A DNA stretch of 64,000 nt from Lepidurus packardi (taxonomy: Eukaryota; Arthropoda; Branchiopoda; Notostraca; Triopsidae). The stretch is taken from NCBI GenBank assembly GCA_023053545.1, contig JAKZAN010000001.1, forward strand, positions 1,012,565 to 1,076,564, in the 5' to 3' direction. Shown in pieces: positions 11,360 to 24,400 of this stretch (the stretch's first letter is position 1; each line of letters opens with the position of its first letter). The translations under genes and the position numbers were made by a program. The notes beneath the pieces were generated by a model. The model was given only the letters and a program-made list of their open reading frames with translations, did no database searches and was not told where the DNA came from.

Positions 11360-13090
11360 GCCACCTGCACATCCACCATATTCCCCAAAACTACCAAGAC
11401 AAGTAATTCCACTTCGGACCCCTTTTCACCCCACGAGTCAAGTCAATTTTTTTTCTCCCTTCAACCAAGCAATTGCAATCGATATCAGCGAATTCCAGCC
11501 ATTGATTTCAGCTTGCACATTGGGAACTCAAAATTCCCAGAAATCCCTCACGTTTTCCTCCCAAAGTCACGCAAATTGGTCCCCCTTTTCAGAAACAAAG
11601 CTTGCAAAGTTCGACCCGGGACTGACATTCAAAGTTGATTGTACTTTTTAAGATCGGGCCAACTCCCCTCCTTGAATCACGAACCCCGAAGAAATCCATT
11701 TTTGATACCGAAGATGATTTCCCTGAACTAAAAAATGGGCAATAAAAAGGGGCGGTTCTTTGGCGCGTGAAAACCTTTGGCGCTGCTCGGCGCTCGTAAC
11801 TCACCTGGTACTTATCGATAGAATGCATCTCCGCTTAGTGCTTTTGTCTTTCATATGGGAGTTTGTCGGTTGTCATGTAATCCTCCAACGGTTTTTTAAC
11901 CCTCTTCTCTGCCACCCGCCCTTACGTTTTTAATGAGCCTTTCAAAAATTAAAAGCTTTTCACATTCTCTTTTCCCCCTTTTCCTCTCTTTCCTTTCCCT
12001 ACCTTTTCTTCCAAGACAAAAAAAAAAGACAAAAAAATGATGCCCTTGCCCGTAAAAAACAAAGATGATTCCCCATGGTAACATTTGTTCCAGAGCCCCA
12101 TAACAAGCTATGTGTCACCTGTCTGATCGACCTTGGTAATTCTTCCAAGAAACCCCGAAACCCAAAACCTGGGGAGCTTTTCCCATCGCAAAAAGACCGA
12201 AAGTATCAGACACATACCTACCCACTCACAATACACAAACAAAGCAAAGGATTATCGATGGCAGCAGACATGCGGTACCGGCAAGGGCCCAAAAGGCAAG
12301 CCAATAGCTAAAAAAAGAAAGAAAGACGGCGAAAGTAAGTCGTTTCGACTTCCTACTCCGAAAATAATACCTCGGGGAAATCGAACTCGAACAACTTCCC
12401 ACTCGGCCAATGTTGCGTTGGGATATTTGCATAGCCTGGCGAGCAGATGCGAAAGATATGCCAAACGAAAAGCGAATCAAACTAGAAAAAACGCCCTCCA
12501 GGCCCTCCAGTATCCATTTGTGGGATTGAAAAACCACAAAATTTAATTTTAAAAAATCCTCTCTCTCGTTTTTTTTCTAAAAAAAGAAAGTATAAAAAAA
12601 GAAAGTAGTTTTGTTATTTATTTTTTTAAAAAAGAGAGAGAAATCAGATAGGAAAAAGTCGTTTTCAGCACAACAATGGTCTGGGAAACGGAGAAAAAAA
12701 AACACTCAGTGGGATGGACCTTTCATGTGACGTCACGGCACAATTATTGATTAAAACGTTGATCTTATCCATACGTCTTGTTCACATGTCCCGTCAATCT
12801 TCTTTATCTCTCTTCCGGTCTGTATATTAAAAAAAAAAAAAAAAAAAAAGAATGAAAGTGTAAAAAAAGCAGCGTCGACCCTCCCCCTCGATTTTCCTAA
12901 ATCTATTTACAAAACTAATTAAAGTACCACAAAGGGATTCCACTGCTAATCTCCTTTCGTCTAGGAGAAAAAGAAACGACAAACCCAATCTAGTTTTATA
13001 ACGAAACAAATTTTTTTTTTCAATAAACCTTTTTTTTTTTTATAAGAAAACTGATTTGACTCTAATTGGGACAAAAACCTACTTCCATTT
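11360..13090. other. Unassigned stretch
   Basis: Several open frames (for example plus strand around 12140-12546) show no start context, splice logic or domain. Homopolymers occur at 12830-12850 and 13010-13040. Confidence 0.35.
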
Positions 13091-13092
13091 TT

Positions 13093-13304
13093 CTAAAAAG
13101 TGAATGTAACTTTTAAAAACCAGATCCTATTCCTATTCCGTTCTAATAAAAAAACAGCCCTCGAAATTATAAAAAAATAAAAAATAAATAAAAAATATAA
13201 AAAAAACAGACAAAACCCTACTTCCGTTTTTCTTAATAAAGTGAATGTAACTTTTAAAAACCAGATCCTATTCCTATTCCTTTCTAATAAAAAAACAGCC
13301 CTCG

Positions 13305-13330
<26 letters not shown>
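13093..13330. repeat. Direct duplication, period about 143 bp
   Basis: A block containing AGTGAATGTAACTTTTAAAA, CCAGATCCTATTCCTATTCC and CAGCCCTCGAAATTATAAAA occurs near 13098 and again near 13240. The A-rich linkers between copies differ in length. Confidence 0.85.
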
Positions 13331-13335
<5 letters not shown>

Positions 13336-13339
13336 TCCG

Positions 13340-14250
13340 ACTGCAGATGAGAGATGCCTGGAAGCTGATTTTCGAAGGGATTGAATCAAGCCACGTTCTG
13401 AATGTAGCCTATTACTTGCACAATTGGGCACAAGCGGTTAAGGCTTCACGTCTTAGCACATTTCTGAGCCGTGACCGACTCGAGGGACAATTTCTTTTTC
13501 ACTTAAAAATAATCTTATTTCTCCTTGAATGCTGAGCTGAAAACTTGGGGAACTTGCGAGTTGGAATACAATTCGAAAAAAAAAATGTGAAAAAAAGGAA
13601 AGAATGGCAGCCGCCAAGACGTACGCTGAAGGGCCGAAAGATGAAAGACCTAAAAATAATTCAGGAACTGAAAAAGACGAAAAAAAAAAAAAAAAAAAAA
13701 AAAAATTTGTTGCCCGGGAGAAGATGGAATTGACGAGGAGTCGTCGTGAATGCTGAATGAGGGCACACCATAGCACTATAGAATCCATGCGCTCCTATCC
13801 TTTAGTGACAGAGAAAATAAAAAAATAATAATAATAAAAAAAAAGATGCAGGGATGGGAGATGTGTTATTTGGCCACGCTTTTGCCTCTGGTTAGCACAT
13901 TACCCATATTGTTACACCCTAGGAATCTGAGAATCTATTGTTAACCTCGGCTTCTTTCTGAATATTCCAAACCACGCCTCAAGTTCATTAATTCACTGCC
14001 ATCTCTCTGCAACAGCCTTGCGAATAGAGACGATCGACCATACGCGAAGATAATACTAAGCCCGAACTAAACCCAAACAATGGGTAATAAATAATGTGCG
14101 AGTGCTACGCAATCCTTGATATTATTAAGTTCCTCGGCCAAAGATGTCTTTCCTTATGAAACAAGGCCAGTACTAAAAAAGTAAACTCCCTAATGGAATG
14201 AATTCACTCCAACTGCAACAAAATAATAATGATTTTTTATGAAATCAATT
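13340..14250. other. Unassigned stretch
   Basis: No coding or repeat structure could be supported apart from A-tracts (13682-13705, 13815-13845). Confidence 0.35.
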
Positions 14251-14264
14251 GTAACCTGCAATTG

Positions 14265-15165
14265 ACTCCAAACTTAATTGGAAAATTCAATCGTAACTAA
14301 TTCGGAAACGAAATCAAGAATGAATTCGAAATTATGTTTGAAATTCTATTCGAACATTCAATCTAAATTAATTTAAAAATTCAAGGCAAAATCTGGTATG
14401 AAACGAAATTAGGAATTAATTTGAAAATTCAATCGAAACTAATTCGGAAACGAAATCAAGAATGAATTCCAAATTCTATTCGAACATTCTAAATTATATC
14501 TAAATTAACTTGAAAATTAAAGGCAAAATCTGTTATGAAACCAAATCAAGAATTCATTGGAAAATTCAATCTAAACTAATTCGGAAACTAAATCAAGAAT
14601 GAATTCCAAATTCTATTCGAACATTCTAAATTCAATCTAAATGAATTTGAAAATTCAAGGCAAAATCTGTTATGAAACAAACTAAACAATTAATTCGAAC
14701 ATTACCTTGAAAAGTAATTTGAAAACTAATCAAAAGTAAAAAAAAAAAAAAAAAAAAAATCCTTCGAAACATGAACTCGAAAAGGTAATTCGAAAATTTT
14801 AAAAACTCCAGAATGTTTTCGGAGACTATTCTATAAAACTAAATCAACAATTAATTCGAAGACTAAATCAGTAAATAATTCAAAAATAAATTCGAAAATA
14901 AAATCTCAATTTAATTCCCAAATTAATCGACAATTAATTCCCAAATCAAATGGAATATACAATTGAGTATAAGGAACTTGCAAAAAAAGGATTCTCTTCA
15001 CGTCTGCAATTAAGATCAACAATCAATTCGAAGACTAAGTCAGTAAATAATTCAAAAATAAATTCGAAAATAAAATCTCAATTTAATTCCCAAATTAATC
15101 GACAATTAATTCCCAAATCAAATGGAATATAAAATTGAGTATAAGGAGCTTGCGAACTAAAAGGA
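14265..15165. repeat. Degenerate tandem repeats rich in AATTC and GAAA words
   Basis: Between 14280 and 14700 a unit with CTAATTCGGAAACGAAATCA, GAATGAATTC and AATTCAAGGCAAAATCTG repeats about three times. A second pair of copies with period about 175 bp follows: a block with AATTCGAAGACTAA, AATAATTCAAAAATAAATTC and AATTCCCAAATCAAATGGAA occurs near 14850 and near 15025. Confidence 0.8.
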
Positions 15166-15732
15166 TTCTCTTCACGTCTGCAATTAAGAGCCTAATGCGT
15201 TAAACCTTGGCGTAACTACAAGAATGCGTTACAATTAAGCTTCCAAACTGCACTACAAGACAGAGCCCCGCTTGTGAGGCAGAAATTCCGACTCCATACG
15301 TCTGCAGCTTCTGGCAAACTCGAACGATGACAGAGCGGCTTCTCAATAGCGCGCTGTCATTTGCTCCCTAAGTGGGCGATATTAAAGAATGAGACAAAAA
15401 ACAACCTGTCTTAGAAGTAACCCAAATAAACTTCCAACCATGAGTGAGATCTCCCTCAGTTTTTCATAACTTTTTTTGCGCCTTTACACTAACAAAATAT
15501 ATCTATTTTTTTTTAATAAGCTTTTTGTTTAATATCCTCTTGTATTTTTCTTCTCGTGAAAAGTTCAACAGAGGAAGGGGGTTTATAACGAGTTTGCTAT
15601 TATTGTTGACAATCCACGAGTCGTTTTCTATTTGAGATATATTCAAACAGTCCTCACACAGTCCTCACAGTTTGAACCTGGAATTCGTTATTGTATCCCG
15701 AAAACTGTGCCAGGGGACACGTAACGTAGTTG

Positions 15733-16650
15733 AGAAATTCCAAAATTCCAAAATTTCCAAAATTCTTATTTTTTCCCTCTTTTTTTCTTTCATTTTCTAT
15801 TTTTATTTGGATAAAAAAAATGGACTAATACGCTAAAAAGGGAAATGTGACTAATTTCTGCCTGAGGACGTCCTTCCTCAAGCTAGAATGCCATAGCACG
15901 CTAGAATGGCAGAGACACAGAAAAAAAAAATAATTATGGTAACTAACATTTCCTACTACTTTCATTAGACATTCTAAACCTGCTTCTTCTATTGAAGAGA
16001 AATTCCAAAATTTCGAAAATTCTGATTTTTTCCCTTTTTTTCTTTATTTTTCTATTTTTATTTAGATAAAAAAATGGACCTAATACGCTAAAAAGGGAAA
16101 TGTGACTAATTTCTGCCTGAGGACGTCCTTCCTCAAGCTAGAATGCCACAGCACGCTAGAATGGCAGAGACACAGAAAAAAAATTAATTATGGTAATTAA
16201 CATTTCCTACTACTTTCATTAGACATTCTAACCCTGCTTCTTCTATTGAAGAGAAATCCCGAAATTTCCAAAATTCTTATTTTTTCCCTTTATTTTTCTA
16301 TTTTATTTGGATAAAAAAATGGACCTAATACGCTAAAAAGGGAAATGTGACTAATTTCATTAGACATTCTAACCCTGCTTCTTCTATTGAAGAGAAATTC
16401 AAAAATTTCGAAAATTCTTATTTTTTCCACTTTTTTTTCTTTATTTTTCTACTTTTATTTAGATAAAAAAAATGGACTAATACGCTAAAAAGGGAAATGT
16501 AACTAATTTCTGCCTGAGGACGTCCTTCCTCAAGCTAGAATGCCATAGCACGCTAGAATGGCAGAGACACAGAAAAAAAAAATTAATTATGGTAATTAAC
16601 ATTTCCTACTACTTTCATTAGACATTCTAAACCTGCTTCTTCTATTGCAG
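15733..16650. repeat. Tandem repeat, about 265 bp unit, 3-4 copies
   Basis: Units contain AATACGCTAAAAAGGGAAAT, CTGAGGACGTCCTTCCTCAA, AGCACGCTAGAATGGCAGAG and CATTAGACATTCTAA. Full copies start near 15733, 16001 and 16395. The copy near 16255 lacks the central third. The GAGGACGTCCTTCCTC portion is nearly self-complementary. Confidence 0.9.
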
Positions 16651-16751
16651 CGTTTCGCTGGTTTGGAAGTTTAGTTTCGAGCTGAAGATTAAAAGCGGAA
16701 ATTTAAAGTCTTTATGATTGAATTTACTGTCTTTGTACAAGAAAGACTCCC

Positions 16752-16859
16752 CGGTTTTAAATGTACATTTTTAATAATAAACTTTGGCAACAGGCTTATA
16801 ATATAATATAATAAAATTATATAATATAATAAAAAAAATGCAATATAATAATAAAAAAA
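16752..16859 (+). mobile_element. Short A-tailed retroposon with grown AT-rich tail
   Basis: The insert begins CGGTTTTAAATGTACATTTT and continues AATAATAAACTTTGGCAACA, then runs into an expanded AT-rich/A tail. It is bounded by a 10-bp duplication (AAAGACTCCC at 16742-16751 and 16860-16869). It belongs with the copies at 6224 and 54540. The right half of the stem-loop has been overwritten by the AT-repeat tail. Confidence 0.65.
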
Positions 16860-16929
16860 AAAGACTCCCAAGATTTCTGACGTCTTAAACTTGGATAAAT
16901 CATGGAAAAAATGCAATGCGAGAGAACAG

Positions 16930-17180
16930 CATCATTACTAAAAAAAAAATCATCAAAAATCCATATAATGAAATGCATCATTACTAAAAATAGAAATAAA
17001 AATAATAAAATAAAATAGAAATCAATAAAAATCAATAATAATAAATATAAAATAAAAATTATTATAAGAATCAATATAATGAAATGCATCATTACTAAAA
17101 ATACAAATAAAAATAAATAAAAATAAATAATAATAAATATAAAATAAAAATTATTATAAAAATCAATATAATGAAATGCA
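16930..17180. repeat. Short tandem repeat with ATAATGAAATGCATCATTAC
   Basis: The 20-bp string ATAATGAAATGCATCATTAC occurs three times (near 16965, 17078 and 17168), separated by A-rich linkers of AATAAAAATAAA words. Its core ATGCAT is palindromic. Confidence 0.85.
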
Positions 17181-20150
17181 TCATTACTAAAAGGCCAAGA
17201 GACGATACGACTAAAGATAACTCAAGTTTCCTCCTACTTTCATTCTCTCGAAATTCAGCAATTCGCTGCTTTTTTCTACCAGATTGGGACATTTCCTTGG
17301 GGAACTCAAGCTTAAAAGGAAGGTTCACAATGTCGAGGTGGTGTGAGCTCAACCTAGCATAATTTGGTGGCGCAGCACACACACGTGACTTCTGCTCTAT
17401 ATTTTCCAAAACGGACCTGCAAGACCCATCCCATTTTCCTGGAATAGCTCTCTTCCAGCTGGTCCACTTTGTAAAAACGCGGAACTCATTGACATGTTCA
17501 TTAAACAAATTGCTTTAGAGACTTTAGAAGACTTGAGAAGAACTAGCTTTAGGGCTTTTGACATCATTATGTTTACAAAACATCATTTCCCTAAGGTAAC
17601 CAAAAAAAAATTACCCAAAACAAACAAATTCCTAACAGTCCTATTCTATGACCTAAGCGTCTTCCACAAACGAGCCCCGGAAAGAGCCAAAAAAATTACA
17701 AAAATTTGAACACGCTCAAGAACGATCTTCTTTCTCCTTTAGTTGTATACACCACACGAAAAAGAACCGTCTAAAGAGAACGATCGTAACAGCCACAGCG
17801 AGGATCTGGGGAAATGGCTCTATTATGAGCCTCTCTTGGCTCCAAGAGCAAGACTTTTATGAAGAGGTGCAATTTACAGAAGCACAGCAGCCAACCCAGT
17901 CCCCCCTCCCCCCCCCAGAACCAAGAGTGAGCAAAGAAGCTGCTTCACTCTATCCACACGGTGTATATATCTCGTAGTCTCCTTGCTATTTGGACCCCCG
18001 AAAGTGAAGAATTACCCCACTTTTTTCCCTAAACAACCCATAGGCCTTTTGTTAAGTGTTTTCCATCCTTTAACCCATTTGGGGCTGGCTCTTGAATCCT
18101 TATCACCTCTTCTCTGCGTAAGGATAAACTTAAAAACCAACTCTGCAACGAAGAAAAAAAATATTAAAAAAAATCTAAAAAATTTAAAAAATGCACATAT
18201 GGTTCTTCTCCATCCTCAGATTGACCCCTACCACCACGTAACCTTTTGAAGAGGTTTCATTGCCTTGGATTAAGAAACTTGCGAGTCCATGGGGGGTCCT
18301 CCCCAATCAATTTTCTTCTTTCGAAATACACTCAAAAAGAACGAACGAAAAGGACTTCCTATTCCTGGACTTGCACCATCACGACCTTTACGTGCAAGAT
18401 TCTGGGCCCGTCGTGTACCTTCTTGAGCTGAACCGCTACGAACCCTATACTCAACCCCTACGATCCCTAGAAACGTTTCCCAAGCGTTCGTGTCTTTGTC
18501 TTGTATGCAAATGAGACGAGTGCTGAGCAAGGATCGTTCATGCAAAGCAAGTAAAAGTTCCCTTAAACCTTATAGTCCTGTACAGTTAACCCTTACACCT
18601 TCATTTGCATTCTTCCGACTCCACTCTGAATCAGAATATCAGAAGAAAGTACCCCCGACACACGCAAACAACACCCAGAAAGTTTCGTGGGGAGTTTCTA
18701 ATCGCACATGGTGTTCCTCGTTATGCAAATCAACACCGTATGCCCAGTCAAGCTCAAAAGTTGTAATTTTATTCAAATTTGGAATCTCCATCGTCCCGCC
18801 TCTCCAAAACGGCTTCAACACTTTAAGAAACCTAACTTCTTTCTTAAAAAGAAAAAAAAGAAAATAAAGAAAATAAAGAAAATCATGACCAAGTATGGAC
18901 ATCACCTTCCCAGCGCCAAAAAGGATGTTTGCATTCATCCATTCAGGTGTGAAACTCATTTTCTTCTCCTATTCCTTTCTTTTTCTACAAAAAAAAGGGG
19001 AAAAAAATAAATAAAAAAAAGGAATCAAAAATAAAGAGCTAGATAATTGAGATGTTATTTCTAAAGGGCGGGGAGGGACCCGTATCCCAACCTTATAAAA
19101 AGCGAGTGGATGTGCACCCCTTGAGGCTTTCCTACACCTCCCCCCCCCCTGCCAGGTAGACGAGTCCAAATTTAGGAGTTCCTTGGTTTGGCTCAATGAA
19201 GACAATGATGGGTTCTTCATAGTGGCTGAGATAACCTGTAATTCGTGTAGCCTGGGATGTGAGAGGGCAAAAAGGGCTCCAAAATCTCCAAATCACCCCC
19301 CTGTAGGAAAAAGGGCCATGTTTAATGTTTGAAAAACCAGAGGGTTTGGGGCCTGTATAATTGAACGAAAAACAGACTCCAGAGGGAAGCCACGGAATCA
19401 CGCACACATAACGATGAATGCTGGGGCTAGGGGGGCTCTTTGAATTCGACCCATTGTTGTGACACCTCAGGCCGCCTCTTCATGATCTGGCTGATCCCTT
19501 GATGGACCTACTGGAGTCCATCCCAAACCCCCAACCTCAAACATTGAGTCATTTGTCATCTCTCCAAAACCCAATTTCAGCTTTTGATAGACTTCAGGGG
19601 GGACTATTGCTATGGAACTTGCTATAGACTTGCGAAGATCAAAACGGGAGAGAAAGTTTCCAACTTGATCATTCTCAATAGCCAAAACTTAACTTCAAAA
19701 GACTCTTCCAAGTACTTCAAGTCCTTCGCAGACACGATTTGACCATTGCAGAGTGAACTTGAAACTTGCTGAAGGAATTTCTTGACTCGTAACTTTGGTC
19801 TTGCTTTGGTCCCCGAAATGGACCAAAGACACTCCCAAAGACTCCTCAAATCTCACACGTTTAGTGATTCGCAGCGTAGGTTCAAAGCTACCTCACCAAA
19901 AGTGCCTTCAAAGCTACCTTCCCATGGCATGACAGGGCCTTTAATAACAAATAACGCGTCAATGAGGCAAAAACAAATCAGGACTTACCCGCCACAGGCT
20001 CCATGGTCCATGCTAATCCACTGCACGTCGCCAAAACTGTCCAAAAGACCAAGGATGACGTCATTTTCCGATTGCTTCCACTTCCAACACCAAGATTCCC
20101 GCACAAAGAGCGCTTTAAAGTCGATTCCAACACTATAAGAGATCCTTGCT
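17181..20150. other. Unassigned, moderately GC stretch
   Basis: Open frames occur on both strands (for example 18260-18514 plus; 19132-19407 and 19467-19849 minus). I could not link any of them by splice sites or name a domain. A TATAAAAAG string at about 19094 is TATA-like but has no clear gene downstream. Confidence 0.3.
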
Positions 20151-21250
20151 TTGTTCAAGAGTCGTCCAGCGCCAAACTTTCATTACCACGTTGTTTCCAA
20201 AGCTCCAAAGTTCCAAAGTTGCCACCAGAGTCCGACACCGATCACTGCAATTCAAAAACATGGAACGTCAACAATCAACATTAGGGTTAACACAAGAAGT
20301 ACAATTGGAAATCCTCTAACAGTGGCTGCACCGGGGCAATACTTTTGGCACTCTGTGTGTAAACATATACATATTGGCAAAACTTTTGCACCAGTGCAGC
20401 GCTATAAAAGACAGAACAACAACACTGAAAATTCCGCTTCCCTCCTGCAAAACGCAAGTACAAGTGCGCAACAATGAAGTTTAGCCACTAGGAAATGTTC
20501 AATTTACATTCCAAATGAAAGCTCTGGAGTTGTTTAACAAGGTAAAAGACTAACATCGACGCCAAAACTGTAAGAGATCCTTATTTTTGTTCAAGAGTCA
20601 TCCAGCGCCCAATTAACTTTCATTACCAAGTCGTTTCCAAAGTTTCCAAGTCTGACAGCGATCACTGCAATTCCCAAACCATCAACAATGAACACTGATG
20701 CTTCATTGTTGCATCCTAATGCACATTAGGATCAACAGACGCAGTACAATTTGAAATGCTCTAAGACAAAGCGCACCAATACTGAAAATTCCGCTTCCCT
20801 CCTGCAAAACGCAAGTACAAGTGCGCAACAATGAAGTTTAGCCACTAGGAAACGTTAAATTTACACTCCAAATGAAAGCTCTGGAGTTGTTTAACAAGGT
20901 AAAAGACTAACATCGACGCAAACACTATAATAGATCCTTATTTTCGTTCAAGAGTCATCCAGCGCCCAATTAACTTTCATTACCGAGTCGTTTCCAAAGT
21001 TTCCAAGTCTGACAGCGATCACTGCAATTCCCAAACCGTCAACAATGAACATTGATGCTTCATTCTTCCATCCTAATGCAAATTAGGATCAACAGACGCA
21101 GTACAATTATAAATGCTCTAAGACAAAGCGCACCAACACTGAAAATTCCGATACCCTGGCACAAAAACGTACAGAAAGCAAGTCCAAGTGCACAACCATG
21201 AATTTAAGGAACTCGGATCCGTTCTAAATGAAAACCTCAAGTTGTTTGCA
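20150..21250. repeat. Tandem repeat, about 360-440 bp unit, three copies
   Basis: Copies beginning with TTCAAGAGTCRTCCAGCGCC occur near 20154, 20590 and 20947. Each carries TTCCAAAGTTTCCAAGTCTG-like and ACTGCAATTC words, then GAAAATTCCGCTTCCCTCCT and GCAAGTACAAGTGCGCAACA, diverging in the last copy. The first copy has a longer middle with CGCTATAAAAGACAG, absent from the next two. Confidence 0.85.
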
Positions 21251-21756
21251 AGGTAAAAGGCTCACGTTTCCACTCTCAGGAAAGCAGACCTTTGTTCCAA
21301 AAGTCCACCGAGCCAATACTTTCTCAACTGCAGCATGTGGCCAATGGCTTAGACGGCCGCCGATGCCACTAACGGTGGGGTAAAAGGGCAAAAAAGGCTC
21401 TTTTCCTGTTGCTTCAAGTAAAAGTAAAGCGATTGGGAGCTACACATGTTCAGAAACCGGTCAGGTAAAAGGGAAATGCATGATGGACCCAGGTAGTTCC
21501 CAAAAGGTCTCAGTAAAGTGAAGCGAGAACCCATTTCAGATTTCTTATCGCACTCCATCCATCCTCTCATTAACTCAAAAACCCCGCTCTCACATCCCAG
21601 TTTTGGGTGCCCAGGAGAAAACAAGGGCAAACTCATTACTCCGCCCTGCCATAACCATATAACACATCCTCACAACATCCCGGTCCAAAAGGGAATCCAA
21701 TCCTAAACAAGAACACCAAAAAAACAGACTTGGCCGGATGCTAATGAAGACATTGT

Positions 21757-21764
21757 TATAAAAG
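21757..21764 (+). promoter_or_regulatory. TATA-box-like TATAAAAG
   Basis: A consensus TATAAAAG lies about 105 bp upstream of a strong splice donor (CATAAG|GTAAGA at 21869/21870). About 230 bp further on is a good acceptor (TTCCTCCACAG|TCCG, exon from 22098). This spacing fits a TATA promoter with a short non-coding first exon. It is the best promoter candidate I see in the gene-poor left part. Confidence 0.35.
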
Positions 21765-22097
21765 AAGGCCATTAGAGACGGCGGCACCTCATTTTTCCTT
21801 TTTCGCTCCAGCTAATCTCATCTTAATTCCCATCCTTTACCTACAACTTGCCCTGCTTCGCCCCATAAGGTAAGAAAATGCACGGGTGGTACGACTTGAT
21901 AAAAATAAAAAAGGAATTCTTCTTCGGACCTAATATTCCAGCTGTTGCCCAGTAGCCGCTGCCCATTTCAAGTCGTGGAGGGGAAAAAGACCTTTTGCTT
22001 GCTTTCGCTTAAAAGCTTTTGTCATTCGACACTATTCTTGCTTCAAGCTTTCCTTTCGAGAACGAGTTTTTAAGCAACCCCCTCGCTTCCTCCACAG

Positions 22098-23055
22098 TCC
22101 GAATACTTTGCATTGTTGAACGCCCGCCGAGTTAAGACGGACCATCGTTTTTGGCCATGAATGTCATGAATGCCATGAATGTCATGAATCAGGATCACGA
22201 CAACCTCCTGCTATTGTTGGACTCGAAAACCCCTCAACTTTTAAGCTTCTGGCGGACGAAACGAACGCAAACGGGCGAAGGTACTGGCACCAACGTCGAG
22301 GATCTAAAACACAAGTTCAGAGGTCAGGAAATACATATTTGTGTTGAAGCGCTCACGTTACCTTCTTTACTTGTCCGTCAATCAGTTGGGAGTTCTTAGG
22401 GCTTGTCAATTTCCGTCCCCAACCCACTAGAGTGTACTTCCGACATGGGCAATACCTGCTGGTACACGAAAGAAGAGGGAAGGGGGAGAGGAAAAGCTTC
22501 CCAGAGCAAAAACCGTCTATATGGGTGTGTGATGTCGATGTTGCCCCGCAGGATCAAGGATTTTGGATCGATAAGCAAGACATCATGTCACTGGCATCAA
22601 GCTCGACGCGATCTGGACCAACGGGAACTATAAAAATCACCCCTTCTTTCCCCCCCCAACCCTGGCAAGAACGACCATTTAGCTTGTGTACGACACAAAA
22701 GCCAAAAAGGGGTTTTCACTTGGCAAAACATACGAGAAAGCACCGGCCTGGGTTAACATACTAACGCCAAACAAAAGATCAAGACAAAAGGGGGCGAAAA
22801 AAGGCGTGAAAAGGCATTGTTGTGCCGCCTCGCTTGTTATTTTGTGTCGGCGCTGGCGGGACACAAGCATCCATCTTCATTGAGTACCGAGAAGGCAGAA
22901 AGCAGAGCGTGGCAGCGATGCAGATCCCTTCTAAACAACCTTTTCTCTCAATCTGGACACACGCATCAAGTTGGCACGCCGAAAGATGGAATACACCAGA
23001 ACAGACAAAAGAACCCCTATGGACTTGTGTGTCTATGGGATTAAGGGACGAGTGA
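22098..23055 (+). other. Possible exon cluster of an unrecognised gene
   Basis: After the acceptor at 22097, an ATG at 22157 opens an 80-codon frame that begins with the repeating unit MNVMNAMNVMNQ and ends at 22399. A donor-like site after 22280 could splice it to the frame beginning at about 22433 (VYFRHGQYLLVHERRGK...). A further open frame lies at 22822-23055. Composition is GC-richer than the flanks. I recognise no domain, the third segment is separated by a stop, and the splice chain is not secure. It may be a real gene, a decayed gene or chance. Confidence 0.25.
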
Positions 23056-23074
23056 TTGGTACCCGAATCAAACC

Positions 23075-24400
23075 TGGCAAAGACCTAAACTAAAGTTTAT
23101 TCTCCTGCACAACAACTAATGTACGAAATCATCGAGCTTCACTGTCTCCAAACAACGCAAAAAGCCCTTTTACTTCATCAATAATTTGTATTTGTTATTG
23201 CTGTATTATTTATTTTACTATGATTTAATGAATTAATAAATAACCTAAAATAACAGTTTATTCTCCTGCACAACAACTAATGGACGAAATCATCGAGCTT
23301 CACTGTCTCCAAACAACGCAAAAAGCCCTTTTACTTCATCAATAATTTGTATTTGTTATTGCTGTATTATTTATTTTACTATGATTTAATGAATTAATAA
23401 ATAGCCTACATTAAGAGTGGATTCTCTACCACAACAACTAACGCACAACAGCATCGACCTTAACCAAACAACGAGCTCCAAACAAATGTACGAAATCACC
23501 TAGCTTAACTTTCTCCAAACAACGCAAAAAGCCTTTTACTTAATCAATAATTTTTATTTATTATTGCTGTATTATTTATTTTTGTATTATTTAATGAATT
23601 AATAAATAACCTAAACTAAGAGTTTATTCTCTATCACAACAACTAACGCACATCATCGAGCTTCACTTTCTCCAAACGCAAAAAGCCTTTACTGAATCAT
23701 ATTGACATTCAATCAATAATTTGTATTTATTATTTATTTTATTATTATTTAATGAATGAATAAATAACCTAAATTAAGAGTTTATTCTCTATCACAACAA
23801 CTAATGCACAATCATCGAGCTTAACTTAACTTAATTTCTCCAACCAACGCAAAAAGCCTTTACTGAATCATATTGACATTGAATCAATAATGTGTATTTA
23901 TTATTCATTTTATTATTTAATGAATGAATAAATAACCTAAATTAAGAGTGTATTCTCTATCACAACAACTAATGCACAATCATCGAGCTTAACTTAACTT
24001 AATTTCTCCAACCAACGCAAAAAGCCGTTACTTAATCATATTGACATTGAATCAATAATTTGTATTTTATTATTTATTTTAACATTATTTAATGAATTAA
24101 TAAATAACCTAAACTAAAAGTGTATTCTCCATCACAAAAACAAATGTACGAAATCATCGAGCTTCACTTTCTCCAACCAACGCAAAAAGCCTTTACTGAA
24201 TCATATTGACATTGAATCAATAATGTGTATTTATTATTTATTTTAACATTATTTAATGAATTAATAAATAACCTAAATTAAGAGTTTATTCCCTATCACA
24301 ACTAATGCACAATCATCGAGCTTAACTTAACTTAATTTCTCCAAAATAACGTATAATAAATTCTCACAAAGCCTTTACTTAATCTTTCTAAGGAAAAATA
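23075..24400. repeat. Tandem repeat, about 165 bp unit, about 8 copies
   Basis: Units start with a TTTATTCTCYAYCACAACAA-like string near 23095, 23257, 23418, 23623, 23783, 23952, 24122 and 24283. They continue with ATCATCGAGCTTCACTTTCT, CGCAAAAAGCC, ATTGACATTGAATCAATAAT and TTAATGAATTAATAAATAAC. The first two copies are nearly identical and later ones are more diverged. Confidence 0.92.

Noticed and set aside
12133-12546. Basic open frame of about 137 codons
   Set aside because: No ATG at the start, no splice partner, no known domain; composition fits chance in a stop-poor stretch.
17181-20150. Minus-strand frames at 19132-19407 and 19467-19849 as exons of one gene
   Set aside because: Stops interrupt any join, phases do not agree and no motif is recognisable.
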